A DNA stretch of 64,000 nt from an uncultured Caulobacter sp. (GTDB taxonomy: Bacteria; Pseudomonadota; Alphaproteobacteria; Caulobacterales; Caulobacteraceae), in the NCBI RefSeq assembly GCF_947036865.1, contig NZ_CAMQSF010000001.1:62001-126000 (forward strand). Reading direction: 5' to 3'. Positions 30,556-40,868 of this stretch are shown piece after piece. Numbering within the stretch: the stretch's first letter is position 1; every line of letters starts with the position of its first letter. The notes beneath the pieces were generated by a model that was not told the origin of the DNA, did not search any database, and worked only from the letters and a program-made list of their open reading frames with translations. The position numbers and the translations under genes were made by a program.

Positions 30556-30568
30556 AAGCTGGAAGGGC

Positions 30569-31639
<1,071 letters not shown>

Positions 31640-31745
31640 GTTGATCCGCCCTCTATTCCATGATTCCAGTCGGCTCATCGGCGCTTCCGACGCCTCGTCG
31701 CGACGACCTGTGGAACACGGTTAAGAGGTACATGCTTTGTTCCAT

Positions 31746-31760
31746 GTTCGCAAGATGTTC
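31746..31760 (-). promoter_or_regulatory. LexA SOS box of recA (alphaproteobacterial type)
   Basis: GTTC at 31746-31749, seven bases, GTTC at 31757-31760: an exact GTTC-N7-GTTC, the LexA operator known from alphaproteobacteria. It lies 107 bp upstream of the recA ATG, and 132 bp upstream of the divergent EAL gene, so it could influence both. Confidence 0.85.
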
Positions 31761-31891
31761 TCACACATAGAAACGTCCGTTTCTGACGCAGGGCCGGCGA
31801 GAACCGAAAATGGGTGGCGCGTTGCCTTTCGGCGCAACTGGTCCTTAAGTCCCGTCGTGCAAGCTGGCGCCTTCAATGGGGGACTACCGCC

Positions 31892-33499
31892 TTGTCGTTA
31901 GATCCGCGTCGCCTTCTTGGCCTGGCGTTCGCTAGCGCCGACCTTCTGGTCGAGCTGCAGAGCGGCCGCGTGCGCCTGGCGCTGGGCGCGGCGCAGCGGA
32001 TCATGGGCGTGAACGAGGCGGAGCTGGCGGGCAAGGTCTGGAGCCATCTTCTCCACGTCGACGATCAGCCGCTGATGGAAGCGATGCTGAACTGCGCCGA
32101 CGACGGCGTGCGGCGCGGCCCGATCGTCCTGCGCCTGGCCGGCGAGGACGATCGCCACATCCGCGTGATCCTGCGCGCCCTGCCGGAGAACGACGGCCGG
32201 GTTTCGTGCGCGGTCACCGCCGCTCAGGCCGCCGGACCGCCGCTGGCGGCCGGAGCCCTGCACCCGCGCGAATCGTTCGACGACATCGCCAAGGGCCTGT
32301 TCGAGGCCGCCCGGGTGACGGGCCTGGAGCTCGAGCTGGCCATGGTCGAGTTCGCTGGCCTCGGCGCCATGCGCGGCGAGCTGTCGCCGAACGAGGCGGC
32401 CGCCCTGGATGTGCGGGTCGCCAGCGCGGTTCGCGCCGAATCGCACGGCGGCTCGGCCGCCACCCAGCTCTCGCCGGACCGCTACGCGCTGCTGCGCCAG
32501 CGCGACGACCGCCCGGAAAACATGGTCAAGCGCCTGACCCGCGTGGTCGCCACGGAGGCCAGCGCCCACCTGGTGCCGCTGGAGGCGGCCGGCGGCTCGG
32601 CCCGCGCGCTCCGCGCCCTGCGCTACGCGCTCGACGACTTCCTGCGCGAGGGCCTGAAGGACATGCCGCCGATGACCTTGTCGGAGGCGATGAACCGGTC
32701 GGTCAAGCGCACCCTGGCGCGCGCCGGCGCCCTGGGCGTGGCGGTCAGCCAGCGCCGCTTCAACCTGGCGTTCCAGCCCGTGGTCGCCCTGGCCACCGGC
32801 GTGGCCCACCACCACGAGGTGCTGGTGCGGTTCGAGGACGGCGGCAGCCCCTTCCCGATGATCCGCATGGCCGAGGAGTTCGATCTGATCGAGGAGCTCG
32901 ACCACGCCATCGTCGAGCAGACGATCAAGAAGCTGGCCAACGACCACGAGCGCAAGCTGAAGTTGGCCGTGAACATCTCCGGCCGCACGATCATCAGCGA
33001 GACCTTCATCGACCATATCGGACGGCTTCTGGCCAAGCACGGCGAGGCCAAGGGGCGGCTGATCTTCGAGGTCACCGAGACCGCCGCGATCGACGACCTG
33101 CCCCGCGCCAATCGCCACATCCAGAGCCTGCGCGGCCTGGGCTCGCTGGTCTGCCTGGACGATTTCGGCTCGGGCTCGTCGTCCTTCGCCTATCTGCAGC
33201 AGCTCAGCCTGGACATCGTCAAGATCGACGGCCGCTATGTGCGCGAACTGGCCGACAACGGCCGCGACGGCGCGATGGTGCGCCGCCTGGTCGAGCTGTG
33301 CCGCGACCTTAACATCCGCACCGTGGCCGAGATGGTCGAGACGGTGGAGGTGGCCGAGATCGTGCGCCAGGCCGGGGTCGATTTCGCCCAGGGCTGGCTC
33401 TACGGCAAGCCGGCCGACAAGCCGATGCCAGCCTTCCGGCCGAGCGCGGCGGTGGCCCCGCTGGCGCGACGCGCCGGCGCGTCGGAAAGCTGGGGCTAA
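31892..33499 (+). CDS. PAS / degenerate GGDEF / EAL protein, probable c-di-GMP phosphodiesterase
   Basis: About 535 residues. A PAS-like domain (about 10-115; GAAQRIMGVNEAELAGKVWSHLLHVDD) is followed by a region (about 130-265) that resembles a GGDEF fold but has no GGDEF motif, then an EAL domain (about 280-520). EAL residues are kept: EVL in HHEVLVRF, NISGR, ExTE in IFEVTETAAI, LDDFGSGSSSF, KIDGRYVREL and AEMVET. It should hydrolyse c-di-GMP in the cytoplasm. No ATG fits; TTG 31892 with GGGGGA about 10 bp upstream is the best start, but the frame is open to 31814. It is divergent from recA. Confidence 0.88.
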   Translation: MSLDPRRLLGLAFASADLLVELQSGRVRLALGAAQRIMGVNEAELAGKVWSHLLHVDDQPLMEAMLNCADDGVRRGPIVLRLAGEDDRHIRVILRALPENDGRVSCAVTAAQAAGPPLAAGALHPRESFDDIAKGLFEAARVTGLELELAMVEFAGLGAMRGELSPNEAAALDVRVASAVRAESHGGSAATQLSPDRYALLRQRDDRPENMVKRLTRVVATEASAHLVPLEAAGGSARALRALRYALDDFLREGLKDMPPMTLSEAMNRSVKRTLARAGALGVAVSQRRFNLAFQPVVALATGVAHHHEVLVRFEDGGSPFPMIRMAEEFDLIEELDHAIVEQTIKKLANDHERKLKLAVNISGRTIISETFIDHIGRLLAKHGEAKGRLIFEVTETAAIDDLPRANRHIQSLRGLGSLVCLDDFGSGSSSFAYLQQLSLDIVKIDGRYVRELADNGRDGAMVRRLVELCRDLNIRTVAEMVETVEVAEIVRQAGVDFAQGWLYGKPADKPMPAFRPSAAVAPLARRAGASESWG

Positions 33500-33512
33500 A
33501 CGCCCCTCGGCC

Positions 33513-35339
33513 TCAGCTGACCTTGCCGCCCTTGCTGACGATGTAGTCGTCGATCACCCGCTCCAGCACGGTCAGCGGGGTCATGCCCGACAGCAGACCC
33601 GCGTCGTGGAATTCCCGGATGTCGAACGCCTTGCCCAGCGCCTTCTTGGCCTTGGCCCGGGCGCGCAGCCAGGTGATCTTGCCGATCATGTAGCTGCAAG
33701 CCTGGCCCGGCCAGACGACATAGCGCTCGATCTCGGTGATCGCGCCGCTTTCCTCGTCGCCGATGGTGTCGACCATGTACTTGATGGCCTGCTCCCGGCT
33801 CCATTTCTTGGCGTGCATGCCGGTGTCGACGACCAGGCGCACCGCGCGGAACAGGGCGTCGTGCAGCATGCCCAGGTGGCCGCGCGGGTCGGTCTTGTAG
33901 ACGCCCATCTCGACCGCCAGCTGCTCGGCGTAGAGCGCCCAGCCCTCGGTGTAGCCCGAGAAGCCGATGACCTTGCGGATCATCGGCAGGCCCTTGGCCT
34001 CGTTGGAGATCGACAGTTGCAGGTGGTGCCCCGGAATGCCCTCGTGAGCCGTCAGGGTCGAGAGGTAGAACTTGGGCTGTTCCTTGGTGTCGCGCAGATT
34101 GATCCAGTAGATGCCGGGCCGCTTTCCATCCAGCGACGGCGAATTGTAATAGCCCGCCGGCGCGCCGGCCTCGATGGCCTTCGGAACGCGGCGGATCTCC
34201 AGCGGAGCCTTGGGCAGGGCGCCGAAATAGGCCGGCAGCTGCTTCTGAATGAAGACGACCTTCTGGTTCAGGTCCTTGATCAGCTGTTCCTTGGCCGCGT
34301 CGGTGTTCGGATAGATGTCCTTGGCGAGCTCGGCCATGCGCTGACCGACCGTGCCCTTGCTCATGCCGATGCTCTTGAACAGCTTGTCCGCCTCGGCCGA
34401 GAGCGACTTGACGAGATCCAGGCCCAGCTGGTGGATCTCGTCCGGGGTCAGGGTCGAGGTGGTGTAGGTCTTCAGCGACGTCGCGTAGTAGTCCGCCCCG
34501 TCCTTCAGGCGCCAGACGCCGGCCTCGTGCGTGGCTTTCGCGCGCGCGCTCTCCAGCAGCGCGATCTGGCGCTTGAGGGCGGGCAGCACCGAGCCTTCGT
34601 AGAGTCTGGACGCCTCGCCGACCCAGTCGCCGGCGATCTTCTTTTCCTTGGTCCGACGCGCGATCGAGACGACCAGCGGGGCCTCGGCCGTCGGCGTGTC
34701 GGCGAAGGCGCGCATCTGGATCAGGGCCTTGTCGATGACGAAGTCCGGCGGGATCACGCCGTCGGCGAAGTCGGCCTTGGCCAGCGCCGTCTCCTGGTCC
34801 ATCAGGCGGGCGAAACCCTCCATCCGCGACAGATAGGCTTCCGCGTCGGCCCGGGTCTCGATGCCGTGCTGGGTGTCCAGGAAGTCCGGCATGGACTGGT
34901 AGCTGCCGGTCAGCTGGCTCAGCACATAGGGCGCGCCGGAGCCGCCGCCGCCATAGGTGAACTTCCGATTGGCCTCGTCCTGCACCGCGAGCACGAACTC
35001 GACCGTGTCGTAATTGGCCGCGTCCATGCCCTTGAGCGCGCGACGGTCGATGGCGCGCAGAGCGGCCAGTTGCCGCGCGGTCTGGACCTTGCCGGCCTCG
35101 ATGGCGGCGAACGAGCGATCGCCGAGCAGGCTCTTGGTCCAGCCCAGGTCGCCGGTGTCCAGGCCCAGCCCCGTCGCCGTCTCCGGCGACTGGCGCAGCT
35201 GCTTGGCCATGATGTCGTCGAGCAAGGCGTTCAGCTTGGCGACCTCACCCTCGCGCGCCAGGGCCGAAGAGGGCAGCCCGCCCGCGGCCGCGAATCCCGC
35301 GGCGGCGGTGGCCAACAGCATGTCACGACGATTGAGCAC
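33513..35339 (-). CDS. DUF885 family protein (M2/M32-like metallopeptidase fold), exported
   Basis: A 608-residue DUF885 protein. The N-terminus MLNRRDMLLATAAAGFAAAGG suggests Tat export. The zinc motif is HEGIPGHHLQ (near 445), followed by GYTEGWALYAEQLAVEMG, the second conserved block in which the third ligand Glu lies. Late conserved YVVWPGQACSYMIGKITWLRARAKAKK is the DUF885 C-terminal signature. Members are thought to be zinc carboxypeptidases or oligopeptidases, but few have been studied. Monocistronic, convergent with the EAL gene. Confidence 0.9.
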   Translation of the reverse strand: MLNRRDMLLATAAAGFAAAGGLPSSALAREGEVAKLNALLDDIMAKQLRQSPETATGLGLDTGDLGWTKSLLGDRSFAAIEAGKVQTARQLAALRAIDRRALKGMDAANYDTVEFVLAVQDEANRKFTYGGGGSGAPYVLSQLTGSYQSMPDFLDTQHGIETRADAEAYLSRMEGFARLMDQETALAKADFADGVIPPDFVIDKALIQMRAFADTPTAEAPLVVSIARRTKEKKIAGDWVGEASRLYEGSVLPALKRQIALLESARAKATHEAGVWRLKDGADYYATSLKTYTTSTLTPDEIHQLGLDLVKSLSAEADKLFKSIGMSKGTVGQRMAELAKDIYPNTDAAKEQLIKDLNQKVVFIQKQLPAYFGALPKAPLEIRRVPKAIEAGAPAGYYNSPSLDGKRPGIYWINLRDTKEQPKFYLSTLTAHEGIPGHHLQLSISNEAKGLPMIRKVIGFSGYTEGWALYAEQLAVEMGVYKTDPRGHLGMLHDALFRAVRLVVDTGMHAKKWSREQAIKYMVDTIGDEESGAITEIERYVVWPGQACSYMIGKITWLRARAKAKKALGKAFDIREFHDAGLLSGMTPLTVLERVIDDYIVSKGGKVS

Positions 35340-35440
35340 GGCTTTCCCCCCAAGGGCTGAACTATGGGCGAAAGCCTAGCGCCGCCGCCGCGTTTGGCGA
35401 AAGTAATTCCGGGTTATGGCGTCAAATGCAACAACCCCGC

Positions 35441-35818
35441 TCACGCCAGGGTCACGAACACCTCGTTCTCGATCACCCATTGGCCGGTGGCCTTCTTCCA
35501 GGTGGCCAGATAGGTCCCGGACTGTTCGGGCGCGTCCGTCCATTGGCCGACCCAGCGGCCGCGCTCTGCCGCGCGGGTCCCCTCGGCGTTCAGAGCGATG
35601 TCCTCGGTCGCGCGGACATAGGCCACGAAGCCAGGCTCGGCGAATTGGCCGGCGAAGGCGGCGAGCACGTCCTCGGCGCCCAGCAGCAGCGAGCCGTCGC
35701 CCGCGATCACCGTCACGCGCGGATCGAGGAAGGGCCGCAGCCGGGCGGCGTCCTTGGCGGCGATCAGCTTGTTGGTCAGCTTGCGGCGGGCGGCGATGGC
35801 GTCTTCCGGCCTGGTCAT
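35441..35818 (-). CDS. NTF2-like / DUF4440 family protein
   Basis: A 125-residue cone-shaped NTF2-fold protein (SnoaL/DUF4440-like). The pattern is an N-terminal helix (AAIAARRKLTNKLIAAKDAARLRPFLDP, wording approximate at its start), then PRVTVIAGDGSLLLGAEDVLAAFAGQF, then alternating strands ending GQWVIENEVFVTLA. Such proteins bind small molecules or act as isomerases and hydrolases; none of this can be specified here. It is divergent from the GNAT gene with 71 bp between. Confidence 0.82.
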   Translation of the reverse strand: MTRPEDAIAARRKLTNKLIAAKDAARLRPFLDPRVTVIAGDGSLLLGAEDVLAAFAGQFAEPGFVAYVRATEDIALNAEGTRAAERGRWVGQWTDAPEQSGTYLATWKKATGQWVIENEVFVTLA

Positions 35819-35889
35819 GCGCGCGGTCTTCCCTGGTTCGCGAGCCCGTGTAGCTTGCGCGGGCCTGTCGTCGCAAACGCCGAGTCTCG

Positions 35890-36414
35890 ATGTCCGCCCC
35901 GACCCTGACCACCGCCCGCCTGACCCTGGCGCCGCCGACCCTGGCCGACTTCGAGGACAGCCGCGCCATGTGGGCCGACCCGGTGGTGATCCGCTACTTC
36001 GGGCGCGACCCGTTCACCGAGGAAGAAAGCTGGACCCGTCTGATGCGGGCGCGCGGCCTTTGGGAGGTGCTAGGCTTCGGCTACTGGGCGGTGCGGGAGA
36101 CCGCCACGGGACGCTATGTCGGCGAGGTCGGGTTCGCGGATCTGCGTCGCGACCTCGAGCCCAGCCTTCACGGCCTGCCTGAAATGGGCTGGGTGCTGGC
36201 GGCCTGGGCGCACGGCCAGGGCTTTGGGACCGAGGCGGTTCGCGCGGGCCTCGCCTGGATCGACGAAGCCCTCGCGCCCGAGATCGTGCCCTGCATCATC
36301 GATGTCGAGAACGCCCCCTCCATCGCCCTGGCGACCAAGGTCGGGTTCACGCTCAAGACCCACGCCAGCTTCAAGGGCTCGCCGATCGTGGTGATGGAGC
36401 GGCGAAGGCCCTAG
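35890..36414 (+). CDS. GNAT-family N-acetyltransferase (RimJ/RimL-like)
   Basis: A 174-residue acetyltransferase. It begins TLTTARLTLAPPTLADFEDSRAMW, typical of the RimJ/RimL type, and has the acetyl-CoA-binding segment WAHGQGFGTEAVRAGLAWIDEAL (motif A) and NAPSIALATKVGFTLKTH (motif B). The acceptor substrate is unknown. Its TAG stop shares the palindrome CTAG (36411-36414) with the stop of the convergent DsbA-like gene. Confidence 0.92.
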   Translation: MSAPTLTTARLTLAPPTLADFEDSRAMWADPVVIRYFGRDPFTEEESWTRLMRARGLWEVLGFGYWAVRETATGRYVGEVGFADLRRDLEPSLHGLPEMGWVLAAWAHGQGFGTEAVRAGLAWIDEALAPEIVPCIIDVENAPSIALATKVGFTLKTHASFKGSPIVVMERRRP

Positions 36415-37022
36415 TGGGCCCCCGCCGCGGCGATGGCGGCGTCGATCTGATCCAGGGCCTGGTAGCCGGGCTCCATCTTCTTGCCGTTGATCTCGAAGGT
36501 CGGGGTGAATTCGACGCCGTGCTCCTTGGCGTTCCGCTCCACGCGCGCGTTCAGCGCCTTCAGCTGGGCTTCGTCCAGGACGCAGGCCTTGAACTTGTCC
36601 TCGCTCATGCCCAGCGACTTGGCGATGTCCAGCAGGCTTTCGCGCGGGGTCTCGAAGACGCCCGGCTGGGCGGCGAAGATGGCGTCGGTGACGGCGAAAT
36701 ACTTGTCCTTGCCGGCGCAGCGGGCCAGCAGGAAGCCGGCCGACGCGACCTGGATCTCGGGACCCTGCCCCACCAGCATCTCGCGGAAGACGTAATGGAC
36801 CTTGCCGGTGTCGATATATTTCGCCTTGAAGGCCGGATAGACCTCCTTCTGCCAGCGACCGCAGACCGGACAGCCGACCGAGGCGTATTCGACCACCGTC
36901 ACCTTCGCGGCCTTGTTTCCAAGATCCATGTCGTCGGGCATGGCGCCGGAGCCTTGCGGCTTGTTGCAGGCGGCCAGACCGACGCTGAGCAGCGCGGCGG
37001 CGACGAGAATGAGACGACGCAT
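36411..37022 (-). CDS. DsbA-family thioredoxin-fold lipoprotein
   Basis: A 203-residue protein with a lipoprotein signal ending at Cys19 (LLSVGLAAC). The thioredoxin-like domain has a C51-P-V-C54 active site (VVEYASVGCPVCGRW), a helical insertion with a second cysteine pair (LARCAGK, KACVLDE) and the cis-proline loop EFTPTFEINGKKM. This suits a periplasmic thiol oxidoreductase of the DsbA/BdbD type. Convergent with the GNAT gene; the two stops overlap on a 4-bp palindrome. Confidence 0.9.
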   Translation of the reverse strand: MRRLILVAAALLSVGLAACNKPQGSGAMPDDMDLGNKAAKVTVVEYASVGCPVCGRWQKEVYPAFKAKYIDTGKVHYVFREMLVGQGPEIQVASAGFLLARCAGKDKYFAVTDAIFAAQPGVFETPRESLLDIAKSLGMSEDKFKACVLDEAQLKALNARVERNAKEHGVEFTPTFEINGKKMEPGYQALDQIDAAIAAAGAH

Positions 37023-37127
37023 GGCGTTGGAACCCTTTGAGACACGGCAAGCGCCGCCATGTGACGGACGAACGGCGACTCGGTCAACTGGATGGGATCG
37101 TTGAGCTTACGGTGCTAGGACGGCGAC

Positions 37128-37445
37128 ATGGTTCGCAAAGTCACCGCCAAGCTAGTCCCCGTCCAAGACCCGACCGCCGAGGCCGACCGGGCCTGGTTCG
37201 AGGCTCACCCCGAGCGCCTGTTCCGCCTCCGCGACCCGGCGCCGGTCGAGTTCAAGGACCCGCTGGGCGATCCGGGCGAGGGCTTTTCCTGGCGCGTGCT
37301 GATCGCCCGGCTGTCCGACGGCGGCCGGCTGCGCCTGCCCGTCTCGCTGTCGTGGGAGCTGCACAACGACCACGCCAAGGACCAGCACCTGCGGATCCTG
37401 TTCGACCAGGTCGCGCCGCCCGAGGCCAAGGCCCGGCTGGCTTGA
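37128..37445 (+). CDS. Conserved-looking 105-residue protein of unknown function
   Basis: A soluble 105-residue protein with no signal or membrane span. It contains DRAWFEAHPERLFRLRDPAPVEF and FSWRVLIARLSDGGRLRLPVSL; the first part resembles short proteins encoded beside toxin or regulator genes, but I cannot place it. It starts at ATG 37128 and ends 38 bp before the LuxR-type gene on the same strand. Codon use is ordinary for the window. Confidence 0.7.
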   Translation: MVRKVTAKLVPVQDPTAEADRAWFEAHPERLFRLRDPAPVEFKDPLGDPGEGFSWRVLIARLSDGGRLRLPVSLSWELHNDHAKDQHLRILFDQVAPPEAKARLA

Positions 37446-37483
37446 TATTGACGCGCCCGCGCGGATCGGGCGCCCTCTCGCCC

Positions 37484-37897
37484 ATGGCACGCACCATCCT
37501 CCTCTGGGCGCTCGTCCTGGCCGTCGGCGCCTTCGCGCTGCAGTGGCTGGAGCAGCAGGCGTTGATCGGCGTCTTCGCCTGGAGGACCTATGTCGGCCTG
37601 ATCGGCGTCGCCTTCGCGGCCGGCGGGGTCTGGGTCGGCTGGGAGATCGCCGCGCGCGGCCGGCCGGACGTGTTCCAGCGCAACGAGGCCGCCCTGGCCG
37701 CGCTGGGCCTGACCGGCCAGGAGGTGAAGGTGCTGGAGCGCCTCGCCGCCGGCCGCTCCAACAAGGAGATCGCCCGCGACCTCGGCCTGTCGCCCAATAC
37801 GGTCAAGACCCACGTCGCCAATCTCTACGGCAAGCTGGAGGTCAGCCGCCGCACCCAGGCGGTGGGCAAGGCGCGCGAGCTGGCCCTCATCCCCTGA
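37484..37897 (+). CDS. Membrane-tethered LuxR-type transcriptional regulator
   Basis: A 137-residue protein with two hydrophobic spans (about 3-22 ILLWALVLAVGAFALQWLE, and 31-52 YVGLIGVAFAAGGVWVGWEI) and a C-terminal LuxR helix-turn-helix (about 70-130; LTGQEVKVLERLAAGRSNKEIARDLGLSPNTVKTH). There is no receiver or autoinducer domain, so the signal must come through the membrane or a partner. The DUF4199 membrane protein gene 119 bp downstream on the same strand is the obvious candidate partner. The start at 37484 is the one that gives a full first span. Confidence 0.88.
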   Translation: MARTILLWALVLAVGAFALQWLEQQALIGVFAWRTYVGLIGVAFAAGGVWVGWEIAARGRPDVFQRNEAALAALGLTGQEVKVLERLAAGRSNKEIARDLGLSPNTVKTHVANLYGKLEVSRRTQAVGKARELALIP

Positions 37898-38016
37898 GCT
37901 TGACCGCCCGTCGGAAGGGCGAGAGCGTCGAATTCACCCGTTCGGGCGATACCGTTTCCGGGTCGGGAGCGGCAGCTTCGGGACGCGTCGCGAGGGGCGG
38001 CGCGGGAGGAGACGAG

Positions 38017-38556
38017 ATGCAGCAGACTCAACGGACCATTCTGACCTACGGCCTGATCTCGGGCGTGATCATCATCCTGGGAATCCTGGCGACCATCCTT
38101 CTGAAGCCCAGCGGCCATCAGCACGGCGGCGTCTGGCTGGGCTATCTGATCATGCTGATCGGCCTGTCGACGATCCTGCTGGCGGTGAAGCAGCATCGCG
38201 ACAAGGTCCTGGGCGGCGTCATCAAGTTCTGGCCCGCGTTCCTGATCGGCCTGGGCGTGGCCGTGGTGGCGACCATCGCCTACGCGGCGATCTGGGAGGT
38301 CTATCTGGCCCTGACCCACTACCGCTTCATGGACGAGTACACGGCCAGCATCCTGGCCCAGAAACGCGCCGCCGGGCTCAGCGGCGAAGCCTACGCCAAG
38401 CTGGTCGCCGAGATGGACCAGATGAAGCGGAACTACGCCAACCCGCTCTATCGCGTGCCGATGACCATGGCCGAGATCTTCCCGGTCGGCCTGCTGGTCG
38501 CCCTGGTCAGCGCGGCGCTGATGCGCAATGCGAAGTTCCTGCCGGCGCGGGGGTGA
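38017..38556 (+). CDS. DUF4199 family membrane protein
   Basis: A 179-residue polytopic membrane protein with four spans (about 8-28, 38-58, 70-93, 150-170) matching DUF4199: QRTILTYGLISGVIIILG, HGGVWLGYLIMLIGLSTILLAVKQHRDKVLGGVIKFWPAFLIGLG, and MTMAEIFPVGLLVALVSA. A cytoplasmic or periplasmic helical loop (about 95-148; charged) lies before the last span. GGGAGGAG at 38005-38012 precedes the ATG. Function unknown; gene order suggests it works with the LuxR-type regulator upstream. Confidence 0.88.
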   Translation: MQQTQRTILTYGLISGVIIILGILATILLKPSGHQHGGVWLGYLIMLIGLSTILLAVKQHRDKVLGGVIKFWPAFLIGLGVAVVATIAYAAIWEVYLALTHYRFMDEYTASILAQKRAAGLSGEAYAKLVAEMDQMKRNYANPLYRVPMTMAEIFPVGLLVALVSAALMRNAKFLPARG

Positions 38557-38561
38557 GGGGG

Positions 38562-38655
38562 CTGTCCTCGCCCTTCGACAGGCTCAGGGTGAGGACAACT
38601 GCGACCGTCGGGGTAGGAACCTCATCCTGAGCTTGTCGAAGGACGAGGTTCCGGT
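38562..38655. repeat. Dispersed inverted-repeat element, family A, copy 3
   Basis: The arms CCTTCGACAGGCTCAGG (about 38571-38587) and CCTGAGCTTGTCGAAGG (about 38626-38642) recur between the DUF4199 gene and the end of cckA, which are convergent. It is shorter than copies 1 and 2: the trailing block ending GCGTGAACAC is missing. It may serve as a bidirectional terminator-like structure. Confidence 0.75.
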
Positions 38656-38686
38656 CCCTCGGCGCCGGCCATCGCCGCCGAAGCCT

Positions 38687-40765
38687 CTAAGCCGCCTGCA
38701 GCTGTTGCTTGACCCGCTCGGCCAGGGTCTTGATGTCGATCGGCTTGGGCAGGAAGGTCACGCCGGTCTCGCCTTCCAGCAGGTCGCTGAACTCGGCCTC
38801 GGCATAGCCCGAGATGAACATCACCGGCGCCGTTCCGAGATAGCCGCGAGCCTTCTTCAGCAAGGTCGGGCCGTCGATGCCGGGCATGATCACGTCGGAA
38901 ATCAAGAGGTCGATCGTGCCGGCGTTCTCCTCGGCGATCTGCAGCGCCTCCTCGCCGTCCGCGGCTTCCAGCACCTCGTAGCCCCGGGCCCGCAGCAGGC
39001 GGGCGGCGACGCTGCGGACGGCGTCCTCGTCCTCGACGAACAGGATGCGGCCGGCGCCCGACAGGTCGCGGGCGGCGCGCGGCTTGGGCGTCTCGGCCGC
39101 GACCTCGGCGGCCAGAACCACGCCGGCGGGCGCCTCGTAGACCGGCAGGAAGATCCGGAACGCCGCGCCCTCCCCCGGACGGCTATGGACGTGGATCCAG
39201 CCGTCGCTCTGCTTGACGATGCCGTAGACCGTGGCCAGGCCCAGGCCCGTCCCCTCGCCCACCGGCTTGGTGGTGAAGAACGGGTCGAAGATCTTGCCCA
39301 TCACGTCGGGCGGGATGCCGGGGCCGTCGTCGCTGACCTCGATGAAGGCGGTGTCGCCCTCGGCCGCCGGGAAGCCCAGCTGGACGGCCTCGTCGCGGGT
39401 CAGGCGCGCGGTGCGGATGCGCACGACGCCGCCGCCCTTGGCCGCCCGCACCGCGTCGCGGGCGTTGACCGCCAGGTTCATCACCGCCGTCTCGAGCTGG
39501 CTCTTGTCGGCCCGCACCTGCGGCAGGTCGCGGCCGTAATCGGTGATCAGCTTGACGTCCTCGCGCAGCAGGCGGCGCAACAGGACCTCGAACTCCGAGA
39601 TCAGTTCGCCCAGATCCAGCACCTCGCGCTGGACGGTCTGCTTGCGCGAGAAGGCCAGCAGCTTGCGCACGAGGTCGGCGGCGCGCACCCCGGTCTGGCG
39701 GATCTCGTTCAGGCCTTCGTAGGACGGATCGCCGACCGGGTGGCGGTGCAGCAGTTCGTCCAGGCGCAGCTGGATGGCGGTCAACAGGTTGTTGAAGTCG
39801 TGGGCGACGCCGCCGGCCAGCTGGCCGATCGCCTGCATCTTCTGCGACTGGGCCAGCTGAAGCTCCATCTGCTTCTGCTCGGACACGTCGATCATGTAGG
39901 CGACGAGCCGGCCCTCGGCGCGGTAAAGATAGAGGTGGGCGATGCGGCCGGGATCGCGCGCCAGGCGCACCTCGTAGGGGCCGGCTCGCCCCTCGTTCAG
40001 CCGCGTCTCGGCCTCGGCGCGCGAGCCGGCGTCGATCAGGTCGCCGAACACCACGCCGGCCTTGCCGCCGGTCATGGTGGTCAGGGCCGGATTGGTCTCC
40101 AGCACGCGCGAGGTGAAGGGCTCCAGGCCGTCCAGCAGGGCCGCGCCGAACGGCGAGGCGCCGGCGAAGGCGTCGAGCGACTTGGGCGGCGGCGGGGCGC
40201 GTTCGGCCTCGAGCGCGGGGGCGGTCGGCTCGGCCGCCGCCTCGGTCGCCACGATCGGAGTCAGGCGGATCAGCAGTCGACCGCCGGCCAAGCGAGAGAC
40301 CTTGGCGGTGTGATCGACGCCGCCCGCCCGCAGCACGCCTTCGGCCATCTGGCCCTGGCGCGCCTGGACCAGCGCCGCGAACAGGCTGGAGCCGGCCACG
40401 CCGCGCGGCAAGCGACGCGCCTCGCCCATCACCGCGCGCCAGGCGGGATTGGCCGCCAGCAGCCGGCCGTCAGCGGCGGCCAGGGCGGCGGGCTCGCTCA
40501 GGGCTTCGATGAAGCCTTCGGCCTGATCGGCGTCCTGCCCGCCCAGCGCCGAGCCGCGAATCGCCACCAGACCGAGGATCGCCACGCCGGCCACGCCCAG
40601 CAGCAGCAGCAGGCCGGCCAAGGTCGCGGGTCCGGCCTTCAGCGCCGGCGCGGCCGACAGAACCGCCGCGCCTATGAAGAACACCGCCGTCGCCGCCAGC
40701 CACGGATCGAAGCGCCGGCGCGCGGCGCCGGGGGGAGCTTTGTCCTGGAGCTGGAAATCGGCCAT
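38687..40765 (-). CDS. cckA: Cell-cycle hybrid histidine kinase CckA
   Basis: A 692-residue hybrid kinase that, through ChpT, controls phosphorylation of CtrA and CpdR, the core of the Caulobacter cell cycle. Two spans lie at about 22-41 and 49-70, followed by two PAS regions (about 80-170 and 195-298), HisKA with His322 ([14 protein letters not shown]), HATPase_c ([20 protein letters not shown]) and a receiver with Asp624 ([12 protein letters not shown]). The phospho-acceptor His322 is at exactly the published C. crescentus position, and the Asp is one residue later than the published D623, in line with a protein one residue longer. The frame opens at 40825 but the start at 40765 ([13 protein letters not shown]) is preferred. 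It lies directly downstream of flhB. Confidence 0.97.
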   Translation of the reverse strand: MADFQLQDKAPPGAARRRFDPWLAATAVFFIGAAVLSAAPALKAGPATLAGLLLLLGVAGVAILGLVAIRGSALGGQDADQAEGFIEALSEPAALAAADGRLLAANPAWRAVMGEARRLPRGVAGSSLFAALVQARQGQMAEGVLRAGGVDHTAKVSRLAGGRLLIRLTPIVATEAAAEPTAPALEAERAPPPPKSLDAFAGASPFGAALLDGLEPFTSRVLETNPALTTMTGGKAGVVFGDLIDAGSRAEAETRLNEGRAGPYEVRLARDPGRIAHLYLYRAEGRLVAYMIDVSEQKQMELQLAQSQKMQAIGQLAGGVAHDFNNLLTAIQLRLDELLHRHPVGDPSYEGLNEIRQTGVRAADLVRKLLAFSRKQTVQREVLDLGELISEFEVLLRRLLREDVKLITDYGRDLPQVRADKSQLETAVMNLAVNARDAVRAAKGGGVVRIRTARLTRDEAVQLGFPAAEGDTAFIEVSDDGPGIPPDVMGKIFDPFFTTKPVGEGTGLGLATVYGIVKQSDGWIHVHSRPGEGAAFRIFLPVYEAPAGVVLAAEVAAETPKPRAARDLSGAGRILFVEDEDAVRSVAARLLRARGYEVLEAADGEEALQIAEENAGTIDLLISDVIMPGIDGPTLLKKARGYLGTAPVMFISGYAEAEFSDLLEGETGVTFLPKPIDIKTLAERVKQQLQAA

Positions 40766-40868
40766 GGGCGGTAGTGTTACCTTTGTTCCGACGAGCCCGC
40801 GACTCACCCGCAATCGGGGAAACAATAGCCTTTCCCAAACGCTAGGTCAGTTTTCTACGATCCGGGGC

